Origin: Janthinobacterium sp. BJB426
GTDB taxonomy: Bacteria > Pseudomonadota > Gammaproteobacteria > Burkholderiales > Burkholderiaceae_D
Length of the DNA stretch: 52,528 nucleotides
Assembly: GCF_002735705.1 (NCBI RefSeq)
Contig: NZ_PDZL01000031.1
Location: 1 to 52,528 of the forward strand
Direction: 5' to 3'
Part shown: one piece after another, positions 18,221 to 26,061 of the stretch
Position numbering within the stretch: the first letter of the stretch is position 1
Layout of the letters: every line of letters begins with the position of its first letter
The notes under the pieces: model-generated
Databases searched by the model: none
What the model saw: only the letters and a program-made list of their open reading frames with translations
What the model was told of the DNA's origin: nothing
Position numbers and translations under genes: made by a program

Positions 18221-18811
18221 TTACAGGCGCCGGGCCAGCGCCTGGGCCTGTTCCAGCCAGCGCGCGCGCTGCGCTTCGGTGGAATCGATCATGGGACCAA
18301 AGCTGGCCACCTTGACAGGCTTGACGCCGCAAAATTCCAGGGTCGTCTTGCGCAGCTGGTGGATGCCGGGCATGTGGTAGACCCAGCGGAAATACCAGGG
18401 CGGCGTATCCATCGCCACCAGCAGCTGGGCCGTGCGGCCCTTCAGCAGCTGCGCCGGGAAAGCCTTGCCCGGGCGATACTTGAAGGCAAAGCCGGGCAGG
18501 AAGATGCGGTCGACAAAGCCCTTCAGCAGGGCTGGCGCGCCGCCCCACCAGATCGGGTAGGCGAAGACCAGGTGTTCGGCCCAGGTGATGGCCTCCTGCG
18601 CCGCCAGCAAGTCCGCCTCCAGCGGCTGCACCTGGCGGTAGCCTTCATGCAGGTTCTGGTCGAAGTCCAGCTGGCCCAGGCGCAGTTCGCGCACGGTATG
18701 GCCTGCGCTGCGGGCCGTGGCGGCGTAGGCCTCGGCCAGGGCGGCGCAGAAGCTGTCGCTGGACGGGTGGCCGAGGAGTATCAATACGCGCTTGGGTGTT
18801 GTCTTGGTCAT
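18221..18811 (-). CDS. NAD(P)H-dependent flavodoxin-fold oxidoreductase (quinone reductase-like)
   Basis: 196 aa. Flavodoxin-like fold with the FMN-binding VLILLGHPSSDSF at the N terminus and AEHLVFAYPIWWGGAPALLKGFVDRI, a strong signature of the MdaB/YwrO/KefF-type NAD(P)H:quinone oxidoreductase family (two-electron reduction of quinones or electrophiles). It is followed upstream by a MerR regulator on the same strand, about 60 bases away, a usual pairing for electrophile stress. The natural substrate is not known. Confidence 0.88.
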   Translation of the reverse strand: MTKTTPKRVLILLGHPSSDSFCAALAEAYAATARSAGHTVRELRLGQLDFDQNLHEGYRQVQPLEADLLAAQEAITWAEHLVFAYPIWWGGAPALLKGFVDRIFLPGFAFKYRPGKAFPAQLLKGRTAQLLVAMDTPPWYFRWVYHMPGIHQLRKTTLEFCGVKPVKVASFGPMIDSTEAQRARWLEQAQALARRL

Positions 18812-18870
18812 GATGCAGGCTATCCGTTAAAGAAGAGCTTGCATGCTAAAGCTTGCCCCTGGGGGCAGAG

Positions 18871-19236
18871 TCAAGCGGCCTCTTGCAGGCGCTGCTGCGC
18901 CAGGCAGTCGTGGATTTCCGTGTCGATGTCAGCCAATTGCGCGTCGAGCTGGCGCAGGCGGGCGATATCCTGCTGTATCTGTGCGCGCTTGTCAGCGATG
19001 TGCTGCGACAGGGCGGCCCAGTCGGTATCGTTGCCGGCCAGGATGGGCAGCAGTTCGGCCAGGCGGAAGCCCAGCGCCTGCGCCTGGCGTATCAGCTTCA
19101 CTTGCGCCAGGTCTTGCTGCGTGTAGACGCGGTAGGCGCCGGAACGGCGCACGTCGCCAAGCAAGCCCAGCGCTTCATAGTGGCGCAAGGCCTTGGGCGA
19201 GGTGCCCGCCAGGCGGGCGATTTCTCCGATGTACAT
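18871..19236 (-). CDS. MerR family transcriptional regulator
   Basis: 121 aa. N-terminal MerR winged helix (YIGEIARLAGTSPKALRHYEALGLL, then RVYTQQDLAQVKLI) and a C-terminal coiled coil about 80-115 for dimerisation. There are no clustered cysteines for metal binding; the single C-terminal Cys lies in the coiled coil, so redox or small-molecule sensing is more likely than metal. It lies just upstream of the quinone-reductase gene on the same strand, probably its regulator. Confidence 0.88.
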   Translation of the reverse strand: MYIGEIARLAGTSPKALRHYEALGLLGDVRRSGAYRVYTQQDLAQVKLIRQAQALGFRLAELLPILAGNDTDWAALSQHIADKRAQIQQDIARLRQLDAQLADIDTEIHDCLAQQRLQEAA

Positions 19237-19310
19237 GCTTCTTCCTTGTTGAGCTGCGGCGCACGCAGTGTAGCGCAGGTGGCTTGCCAGGCGCTACCTT
19301 GCGCGCTGCC

Positions 19311-19751
19311 TCAGGACGGCTTGCGTGGCGGCACTTTTTTTGCCGTGCACTCGGCGCAGGTGCCGTACAGCGACAGCGCGTGCTCGTGCAGCACGAAGCC
19401 CCGCTCGGCGGCGATCTCGTTCTGGCGCAGTTCGATGCCTTCGTCGACGAATTCATCGACCTTGCCGCAACCCGTGCAGACCAGGTGGTCGTGGTGCTGG
19501 CCTTCGTTCAGCTCGAAGACGGCGTGGCCCGATTCGAAATGCCGGCGAAACAGAATGCCTGCTTCGGCAAACTGCATCAGCACGCGGTAGATGGTGGCCA
19601 GGCCCACGTCGATCTTTTCGGCCAGCAACAGCTTGTAGACATCGTCCGCACTCAGGTGCTTGATCGTGCCTTCTTGAAACAGCTGCAGAATCCGCAAGCG
19701 GGGGATGGTGACTTTCAAGCCCGATTCACGCAGTTCCCTCAATATATCCAT
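19311..19751 (-). CDS. fur: Ferric uptake regulator Fur
   Basis: 146 aa iron-sensing repressor. Winged helix (KVTIPRLRILQLFQ, ADDVYKLLLAEKIDVGLATIYRVL), metal-binding HFESGHAVFELNEGQHHDHLVC with CTGCGKVDEF, and a second CxxC (CAECTAKK) near the C terminus. Start ATG 19751 is preferred over ATG 19760 because the ribosome site AAAGGA ends directly against the latter. Its promoter carries a Fur box, so it is autoregulated. Whether this is the main Fur of the cell or a second copy cannot be told from the window. Confidence 0.93.
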   Translation of the reverse strand: MDILRELRESGLKVTIPRLRILQLFQEGTIKHLSADDVYKLLLAEKIDVGLATIYRVLMQFAEAGILFRRHFESGHAVFELNEGQHHDHLVCTGCGKVDEFVDEGIELRQNEIAAERGFVLHEHALSLYGTCAECTAKKVPPRKPS

Positions 19752-19792
19752 GTCTCCCATTCCTTTTTGTAGTCGCTTGAGCGAGGTAGTGC

Positions 19793-19829
19793 ATTATATC
19801 GCAAATGATAATCATTACTATTCTCATTT
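19793..19829 (-). promoter_or_regulatory. fur promoter with Fur box
   Basis: On the minus strand a perfect TATAAT -10 box (19793-19798) is abutted upstream by the Fur core AATGATTATCATT (19804-19816), with further imperfect repeats to 19829. The operator covers the spacer and -35 region, so Fur would shut off its own synthesis. Confidence 0.85.
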
Positions 19830-19988
19830 GTATTGTGCGGAGTGGAAATAGTATGCTGGCTAGCAGGCCTGTCAACCAGTGACATCGGCGCAAGCTCCGA
19901 TTGCGTTGCACGCATCTTGCATTGGAATTGCAAAACCAAGGTCGGTATCGCTACACTGTGCAGCAAGGAATAACAATGGAGCAGGGAC

Positions 19989-20885
19989 ATGGACCGATTT
20001 GATGCGATGCGTATTTTTACCCGCATCGTCGAACTGCGCAGTTTCACGCAGGCGGCGCATGACCTTGGCTATCCCAAGGCCACCGTCACGCATGCGATCA
20101 AGCAGCTTGAAGCGCGGCTGCGCGTGCGCCTGCTGCAGCGGACCACGCGGCAAGTGACGCCCACGCCCGATGGGGACGCGTATTACCAGCGCTGCGTGCG
20201 CCTGCTGGCGGACCTGGAAGAAACGGAAGCCGTGTTCAGTTCGGCGGCGCAGCAGCCGGCCGGCAAGCTGCGCATCGACCTGCACGCGACCCTGGCCATG
20301 CATTTCGTGATGCCCGTGCTGGACCAGTTCTGTGCCCGCTATCCGCTGATCGAACTGGAAATCGGCATGGGCGACCGCCTCGTCGATCTGGTGCGCGAAG
20401 GCGTCGATTGCGTGCTGCGCGCGGGAGAGCTCGGCGACTCGTCGATGGTGGCGCGCAGGGTGGCGCTGCTCGACCAGGTGACGTGCGCCAGTCCCGCCTA
20501 CCTGGCCGCGCACGGCACGCCGGAGAATCTGGCGCAACTGGATGGCCACCGCGCCGTCAATTTCTTTTCCACCCAGTCGGGCAAGGTCTGGCCCTTCGAC
20601 TTCAAGGTGGATGGGCAGCGGCACAGCGTAGCCTTGCCTGGCACGGTGTCCGTCAACAATGCGGACGCCTACCATGCCTGCTGCCGCGCGGGCATGGGCT
20701 TGATCCAGGCCCCCCGGTATCACCTTGAACTGGCGCTTGCGGCGGGCGAGCTGGTGGAAGTGCTGCGGGACTGGCGGCCCGACCCGCTGCCCGTGTCCGT
20801 GCTGTATCCCCATCATCGGCAACTGTCGCCGCGCGTGCGCGTGTTTGCCGACTGGGTCGCCAGCCTGTTTGACGGCGTGCAGTGA
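19989..20885 (+). CDS. LysR family transcriptional regulator
   Basis: 298 aa. N-terminal winged helix (FTQAAHDLGYPKATVTHAIKQLE) followed by a periplasmic-binding-type effector domain about 90-298, of the subgroup close to DsdC/AaeR-like LysR regulators that act on neighbouring redox or transport genes. ATG with AGCAGGGAC ahead. It is transcribed away from fur; the target genes are unclear, since the next gene downstream (ompW) has its own FNR promoter. Confidence 0.9.
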   Translation: MDRFDAMRIFTRIVELRSFTQAAHDLGYPKATVTHAIKQLEARLRVRLLQRTTRQVTPTPDGDAYYQRCVRLLADLEETEAVFSSAAQQPAGKLRIDLHATLAMHFVMPVLDQFCARYPLIELEIGMGDRLVDLVREGVDCVLRAGELGDSSMVARRVALLDQVTCASPAYLAAHGTPENLAQLDGHRAVNFFSTQSGKVWPFDFKVDGQRHSVALPGTVSVNNADAYHACCRAGMGLIQAPRYHLELALAAGELVEVLRDWRPDPLPVSVLYPHHRQLSPRVRVFADWVASLFDGVQ

Positions 20886-20967
20886 TTGGCATGCTCGCGC
20901 TGCGCTGCCGCATTTTCTTGACCTGGGCAAAGGAAAAAATCCCTCTAGTGATGCCATCTAGCACTAT

Positions 20968-21009
20968 TTGATGTGGATCAAAGTTTTTGTTGCACTGCAC
21001 TCTTAGACT
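20968..21009 (+). promoter_or_regulatory. FNR/ANR-type class II promoter of ompW
   Basis: TTGATGTGGATCAA (20968-20981) matches the FNR consensus TTGAT-N4-ATCAA perfectly. A TAGACT -10-like box lies at 21004-21009, which places the site centre at about -41.5, the class II activation position. The ompW ATG follows at 21047. Oxygen limitation should switch it on. Confidence 0.85.
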
Positions 21010-21046
21010 TCGCAGCGTTACTTAACGACAAAAAGAGGGAACTAGA

Positions 21047-21661
21047 ATGAAAAAGTCCGCAACTGCAGCAGCAATCGTCCTGGCCGCCATCGGCGCATTC
21101 GCCGGCAATGCAATGGCACAGGAAAGCCCATGGCTGGTCCGTGCGCGCGCCGTGCATATCGATCCGGCCAACAAATCTGCTCCTGTGGGTGGCGTCGGCG
21201 CATCCGACCTGATTCACGTCAGCAGCAAGACGATTCCCGAAATTGATATTTCGTATTTCTTCACCCCGAACATCGCTGCCGAACTGATCCTGACCTACCC
21301 GCAAAAGCATGACGTTACCTTGTCAGGCACGAAGATCGGTACCTTCAAGCATTTGCCGCCGACCCTGTCGCTGCAATACCACTTCATGCCTGAAAAACAG
21401 TTCAGCCCATACGTGGGTGCCGGCGTGAATTACACGAATATCTCGGATGTCAAAATTCCTGGCCTGCGTCTGGAACATGACAGCTGGGGCTACTCGCTGC
21501 AAGCTGGCGTCGACTACAAGCTGGACAAAAACTGGTCCTTGAACTTCGACATCAAGAAAGTGCAGATCCGCAGCGATGTACTGACCGCTGCTGGCGCCAA
21601 GATCAGCGAAGTCAAGGTTGATCCTGTCCTGATCGGCGTAGGCGTCGGCTACCGTTTCTAA
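21047..21661 (+). CDS. ompW: OmpW family outer-membrane protein
   Basis: 204 aa. Signal peptide 1-24 (ANAMA-QE) and an eight-strand OmpW barrel: mature start SPWLVRARAVHI, the middle FTPNIAAELILTYPQKHDV and TLSLQYHF, and the C-terminal VGVGYRF ending in phenylalanine for barrel assembly. OmpW forms a narrow hydrophobic channel. In enteric bacteria it is FNR-controlled, as the site here predicts. Strong ribosome site AGAGGGA. Confidence 0.95.
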   Translation: MKKSATAAAIVLAAIGAFAGNAMAQESPWLVRARAVHIDPANKSAPVGGVGASDLIHVSSKTIPEIDISYFFTPNIAAELILTYPQKHDVTLSGTKIGTFKHLPPTLSLQYHFMPEKQFSPYVGAGVNYTNISDVKIPGLRLEHDSWGYSLQAGVDYKLDKNWSLNFDIKKVQIRSDVLTAAGAKISEVKVDPVLIGVGVGYRF

Positions 21662-21699
21662 GCATTGATCGACTGCGCCCCCTGCGGCGCGGACAATAA

Positions 21700-21735
21700 A
21701 AAAGGACGGCCAGGTTTACACCTGGCCGTCCTTTT
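21700..21735. terminator. Bidirectional terminator between ompW and metQ
   Basis: A 16-bp perfect stem (21700-21715 with 21720-21735) around TTAC has A's on the left and T's on the right. It can stop both ompW and the converging metNIQ transcript. Confidence 0.92.
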
Positions 21736-21753
21736 CGCATTGCAAGTGCCACC

Positions 21754-22581
21754 TTATTTTTTCAGCGTCTTTTCCAGCGCCAGCTGGTAGTCCGTCTTTT
21801 CGTAGCCGGCCAAATACTTGTTCGTCGCGTCGAGGAAGGCGCGCGAGCGGTAGGCCGCTTCCAGGTCCTTGACCCATGGCTTGGCCTTGTCGGCCGTGCG
21901 GATGGCGACCAGGTTGATGTAGCTGTCCGAGATCTTTTCCACGGCGAGAGCCGACGTCAGCTTCATGCCGGCGGCCAGGGCGAAGTTACCGTTGACGAAA
22001 GCGTAGTCGGCGTCGGCCAGCGAACGTGGCAGCTGCGCCGCTTCCAGCGGCACCAGTTTCAGCTTCTTCGGGTTGTCCAGCACGTCGCGTTCGGACGCGC
22101 GCAGCGGGTCGACGTTCGGTTTCAGCTTGATCCAGCCCATCTTGGCCAGCATCACCAGCGCGCGCGCCTGGTTGGTCGGGTCGTTCGGCATGGTGATGGT
22201 GGCGCCGTTCTTCACGTCCGCCAGGGACTTCTGCTTGCCGCCGTACAGGCCGATCGGCATGGTCGGCACGGTGATCAGGGAGCTCAGTGGCAGCTTGTTA
22301 TCGGTGGCGAACTTGGTCAGATACACGATGTGCTGGAACACGTTGGCGTCCAGCGAACCTTCGGCCAGCGCGTAGTTCGGCTGCACGTAGTCGTTGAATT
22401 CGACGATCTTGACTTTGTAACCCTGTTTTTCCAGGATAGGCTTGATGCCCAGCTTCAGCTGGTCCGAATACGGGCCGGAGCTGGTGCCGATGACGAGTTC
22501 TTTCGGGTCCTTGGCGTGGGCGGCGGTGGCGAAGGCCAGGCTGGCGGCGGCCAGGAGCAGGTTGCGGCGAATATGGTTCAT
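21754..22581 (-). CDS. metQ: Methionine ABC transporter substrate-binding protein MetQ
   Basis: 275 aa NlpA/MetQ-family binding protein for D- and L-methionine. Signal peptide 1-23 (AHA-KD) without a lipobox cysteine, so it is soluble periplasmic rather than a lipoprotein as in E. coli. Family motifs: VIGTSSGPYSDQLK, the DVQPNYALAEG-like VQPNYALAEGSLDANVFQH, and ITMPNDPTNQARAL. Last gene of metNIQ. Confidence 0.93.
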   Translation of the reverse strand: MNHIRRNLLLAAASLAFATAAHAKDPKELVIGTSSGPYSDQLKLGIKPILEKQGYKVKIVEFNDYVQPNYALAEGSLDANVFQHIVYLTKFATDNKLPLSSLITVPTMPIGLYGGKQKSLADVKNGATITMPNDPTNQARALVMLAKMGWIKLKPNVDPLRASERDVLDNPKKLKLVPLEAAQLPRSLADADYAFVNGNFALAAGMKLTSALAVEKISDSYINLVAIRTADKAKPWVKDLEAAYRSRAFLDATNKYLAGYEKTDYQLALEKTLKK

Positions 22582-22613
22582 GCTTTTCCTTGTACTGAAA
22601 TACTGAAGATGAA

Positions 22614-23288
22614 TTAACGTTTGTCGAGGCGCTTGGCGATGCGCGTGCCGGCGAACTGGATGGTTTGCACCAGCACGATCAGGATGGCCACGGTGGCGAC
22701 CATGATGTCCGTCTCGAAGCGGTAGTAGCCGTAGCGGATGGCCAGGTCGCCGATGCCGCCGCCGCCCACGACGCCGGCCACGGCCGAATACGACAGGAAG
22801 CTGATCGACAGCACGGTCAGGGCCAGCACCAGGCCGGAGCGCGCTTCCACCAGCAGCACGCGGAAGATGATTTGCATTTCCGACGCGCCCATGGCGTGCG
22901 CCGCCTCGATCACGCCGCGCGGCACTTCGCGCAGGTTCTGTTCCACCAGGCGCGCCAGGTAGGGGATGGCGGCGAACGACAGCGGCACGGCGGCCGCCAG
23001 CGGACCGATCGAGGTGCCCGCGATGATGCGCGTAAACGGCGTCAGGGCGACCAGCAGGATGATGAAGGGGAAGCTGCGCACGGTATTCACCAGCCAGCCG
23101 AGGATCGTCGACAGCGGACGGTTTTCCAGCGACTGGCCTTCCGAGACGAGAAACAGCAGGATGCCCAGCGGGCCGCCGATCAGGATGGCGGCGGTCAGTC
23201 CAATGCCCAGCATGGTCATGGTCTGGCCCAGCGCCACCCAGATTTCCGGCAGCAGCTTGATGACGTTATTGATCGATTCTTCAAACAT
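22614..23288 (-). CDS. metI: Methionine ABC transporter permease MetI
   Basis: 224 aa inner-membrane permease with five membrane helices and the ABC coupling signature EASHAMGAS-like (EAAHAMGASEMQIIFRVLL). It starts at ATG 23288, inside the end of metN (eight-base overlap), with AAGGA ahead. Longer frames upstream add residues without support. 32 bases before metQ. Confidence 0.93.
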   Translation of the reverse strand: MFEESINNVIKLLPEIWVALGQTMTMLGIGLTAAILIGGPLGILLFLVSEGQSLENRPLSTILGWLVNTVRSFPFIILLVALTPFTRIIAGTSIGPLAAAVPLSFAAIPYLARLVEQNLREVPRGVIEAAHAMGASEMQIIFRVLLVEARSGLVLALTVLSISFLSYSAVAGVVGGGGIGDLAIRYGYYRFETDIMVATVAILIVLVQTIQFAGTRIAKRLDKR

Positions 23289-24090
23289 GTGTTGCATCCT
23301 TCCATGCGGTGGCTTCAAACGCCTCGGTGCCGTAATACGCCAGCTCGCGTCCCAGCGCCGTCTTGCGCGGGGTGGCCGTGTCGCTCAAATCGAATTGTTC
23401 GGCGATGGCGCCGTTTTCCACGACGGCGACCCGGTTGCAGATGGCTCCCAGCACCGACAGCTCATGGCTGACGATGACGATGGTCACGCCGAGGCGCGCA
23501 TTGATGTCGCGCAGGGTGTCGAGCAGGGCGCGCGTCGTTTCCGCGTCCAGCGCGGACGTCGGCTCGTCGCACAGCAGCACGTCGGGGTGGCTGGCCAGGG
23601 CGCGGGCGATCGCCACGCGCTGTTTCTGCCCGCCGGACAATTGCGCCGGATAGCTGTGCAGCTTGTCGGACAAGCCGACCAGCGCCAGGCATTCCTCGAC
23701 CCTGGCGGCGATCTGCTCGCCCTTGGTCGTGCCATGGATTTTCAAGGGGAAGGCGACGTTGTCGAAGACGCTGGCGTTTTGCAGCAGATTGAATTGCTGG
23801 AAAATCATGCCGATGTTCTGGCGCGCGTCGCGCAATTCGCTCTTGCCCAGGCGCGTCAGTTCGCGTCCGGCGACGGTAATGGTGCCGCTGTCAGGGCGCT
23901 CGAGCAGGTTAATCAGGCGCAGCAAGGTCGATTTTCCGGCGCCGCTCTTGCCGATCAGGCCGAAAATATCACCGGGATAGACTTCCAGCGTGACCGATTT
24001 GACCGCGTGGAATTGTTCGCCTTTGGGCAGCGCGAAGGTCTTGTTTGCGCCATCGATGCGAATCACCGGCGTACGGTGTGGTGTGGTCAT
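23281..24090 (-). CDS. metN: Methionine ABC transporter ATPase MetN, short form
   Basis: 269 aa ATPase. Walker A GKSGAGKS (47-54), signature LSGGQKQR, Walker B VLLCDEP, switch His in IVIVSHE. E. coli MetN is 343 aa and ends in a NIL/ACT-type domain that binds methionine and shuts the pump down. Here the chain ends about 20 residues after the nucleotide-binding core, so that control domain is absent. First gene of metNIQ. The upstream 185 bases (24091-24275) show no recognised riboswitch. Confidence 0.93.
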   Translation of the reverse strand: MTTPHRTPVIRIDGANKTFALPKGEQFHAVKSVTLEVYPGDIFGLIGKSGAGKSTLLRLINLLERPDSGTITVAGRELTRLGKSELRDARQNIGMIFQQFNLLQNASVFDNVAFPLKIHGTTKGEQIAARVEECLALVGLSDKLHSYPAQLSGGQKQRVAIARALASHPDVLLCDEPTSALDAETTRALLDTLRDINARLGVTIVIVSHELSVLGAICNRVAVVENGAIAEQFDLSDTATPRKTALGRELAYYGTEAFEATAWKDATHV

Positions 24091-24275
24091 GCAGTGTTTC
24101 CTTTTTTATTAGGCCGTGACAGGCGCGCTTGCAGGGGCCAAATCGCCCAGCCTGTTACGTCGGTTGCGTAGTATACCTCCGATCGTGTTATTACTCCTAC
24201 GACAGAATCTTGCTTTGAATATGCAAATAATGTCTATATGGGTGTTTGGCGAGAGTAAACGCGGTTTTTACGCGA

Positions 24276-25412
24276 TCAGCCAATGGAAAATTCGACGGGA
24301 ATCGATAATTCCAGCGGGTCCGGCCGTTCCTTGGGAATGCGCGGCAGTGGCGCCGCCCGTTGCAAAGTGTCGAGCGCGGCCTGATCCAGCGCTGCGGAAC
24401 CGGAACTGCGCTCGATGGCGGCCGCCAGCACCTGGCCATCGCGGTCGATGCGGCAGCGCAGATACACGACGCCCTGCTCCTGCTTCGCGCGCGACGCCGT
24501 CGGATAGCGGCGGAAGCGTTCCATGCGCGCCAAAACCTTCCCTTCCCAGCTAGATACGCCGCTGCGCAGCTCCTGTGGCGCGGGCGGCAGCGCAGGCGAG
24601 GGCGGTGCCGCCGCGACAGACGCCGTGGCCACCGCTGCCGGCGTGACGGGGGCTTGGCGCACCTCGGCGACGGCTGTGATGGCCTCGGCTTGCGGCGGCA
24701 GGGGCGCGGCATCGGGCTGCGGCAGCACGAATTGTCTGATTGCCGGCGCTGCCTTTTTTGCAAGGGTGCGCGACGGTGCGGCGGCCGCGCTGACCTGTTC
24801 AGCAAGATTCTGCTCCAAAGGCCGGGGCGGGGCGGCGGCCGGCAAGTACAGCATGGCCGGCTGCGCGGAATCGGGCGCGATGGCCAGCAAGGGCGCTGCT
24901 GGCGCGCGCTGATACACGGCCCAGCCCAGCAGGGCGCCATGCATGGCGAAGACGGTGGCGATCGTCAGCGGCTTGTGCCAGTCCGCCGGCGGCGTCTTTT
25001 CTGGCGCCGGCCCTTCCGGGCGGCGCAGCAGGTAGATGATGACGGCGATTTCCATCGTTGCCACGAGGGCGATGACCCACCACGGCGGATGGCCGAGGCA
25101 CATGGCGACAAAGCCGATGGCCATGCCCACGCAAGCGAGGACCTTGCCGCGGCGTGACACGGCGCGGTGTTCGCGCCACTGGCGCAGCGGCGCGCCGAAG
25201 CGCGGGTGGTGCAGCAGCCAGTGCTCCAGGCGCGGCGAGGCTCGGCTGAAGCAGGCCAGCGCCAGGATCAGGAAGATCGTCGTCGGCATCACGGGCAGCA
25301 TGGCGCCGATTACGCCCAGCGCCACCATCAGCATGCCGGCGCCCGTCCACGCCCAGCGCCGCAGGCGTGCCGTATGCGCTTCCGCAACTGCCTGGATGAC
25401 TGGCTCCTCCAT
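24276..25412 (-). CDS. YbaN/DUF454 membrane domain fused to TonB C-terminal domain
   Basis: 378 aa from ATG 25412, which shares one base with the hemO stop (TGATG) and has GGAGG ten bases ahead; GTG 25421 is the other option. Residues about 15-130 match YbaN/DUF454 (LGVIGAMLPVMPTTIFLILALACFSRAS), with two or more membrane helices. A further helix about 148-165 (FAMHGALLGWAVYQ) is followed by a proline- and alanine-rich linker about 170-285. The end, about 288-378, is a TonB_C domain (FRRYPTASRAKQEQGVVYLRC). It would energise the heme receptor two genes upstream. The fusion is unusual: normally ybaN and tonB are separate. Confidence 0.82.
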   Translation of the reverse strand: MEEPVIQAVAEAHTARLRRWAWTGAGMLMVALGVIGAMLPVMPTTIFLILALACFSRASPRLEHWLLHHPRFGAPLRQWREHRAVSRRGKVLACVGMAIGFVAMCLGHPPWWVIALVATMEIAVIIYLLRRPEGPAPEKTPPADWHKPLTIATVFAMHGALLGWAVYQRAPAAPLLAIAPDSAQPAMLYLPAAAPPRPLEQNLAEQVSAAAAPSRTLAKKAAPAIRQFVLPQPDAAPLPPQAEAITAVAEVRQAPVTPAAVATASVAAAPPSPALPPAPQELRSGVSSWEGKVLARMERFRRYPTASRAKQEQGVVYLRCRIDRDGQVLAAAIERSSGSAALDQAALDTLQRAAPLPRIPKERPDPLELSIPVEFSIG

Positions 25413-26026
25413 CAGGCGCACGCCTCCACGTGGCCATGCATGCGCAGGAAGGCGGCGCGCGCGCCATCGATCACGCGCGCTTCACCGGCATCGTCAAGCA
25501 CGGCCGTATCGAGCACGGACGTGAAATCGCGCCAGTGGCGCGCGCGTCCGTCCGGATGGCCGGCCAGGTGGCGCGCGCCATGGTGTTCATCGAGGCCGAT
25601 CTTGCCGGCCAGCTTATACAGGATGGCTGCGCCCAGCTTCGAGCCTTCGCTCACGTACAGCCAGCCCAGCGCCGTGGCCAGGTCCAGTTGCGCGTCGAAC
25701 GGCGGCGTGGCCGCATCGGCTGGCAATGCTGTCTCGAGGTCGCGCAGGTCGGCCGCGATGCTGGCGTAGCGGCGGCGCTGCTCCAGGTCCGGCAGCAGGG
25801 TGGCCAGCTGCGCGTTGTCGTACAGCGCGTCGACGTCGCGCAGGAACGCGTACTGCGCCTGCAAAAAGCGCGCGTAATTGTCGCGGCTGGAAAACGGCGC
25901 GCTGGCCATGATGCGCTGGTCCAGCAATTCGTGGGTGGCCATGGTGTCGGCTTTCAGGCGCTGGCTGCGGGTCGGGGCCGCGTTGGTCGGAACGGCGTTT
26001 AAAGTGGTGTCGCTTGCTGCATGCAT
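25412..26026 (-). CDS. hemO: Biliverdin-producing heme oxygenase
   Basis: 204 aa cytoplasmic enzyme that opens heme to biliverdin, CO and iron. Bacterial heme-oxygenase fold: the likely heme-ligand His32 in ATHELLDQRIM and the distal helix GWLYVSEGSKLGAAIL with the conserved glycines that let the helix bend over heme. Start ATG 26026. It lies between the heme receptor and the TonB fusion on the same strand, so imported heme is used as an iron source. Confidence 0.9.
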   Translation of the reverse strand: MHAASDTTLNAVPTNAAPTRSQRLKADTMATHELLDQRIMASAPFSSRDNYARFLQAQYAFLRDVDALYDNAQLATLLPDLEQRRRYASIAADLRDLETALPADAATPPFDAQLDLATALGWLYVSEGSKLGAAILYKLAGKIGLDEHHGARHLAGHPDGRARHWRDFTSVLDTAVLDDAGEARVIDGARAAFLRMHGHVEACA

Positions 26027-26061
26027 GGAATATCTGCTCTCTATTATAAGGATGAATCAAA

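Noticed and set aside
24091..24275. SAM riboswitch before metN
   Set aside because: No conserved SAM-riboswitch core seen by eye; only ordinary AT-rich promoter-like sequence.
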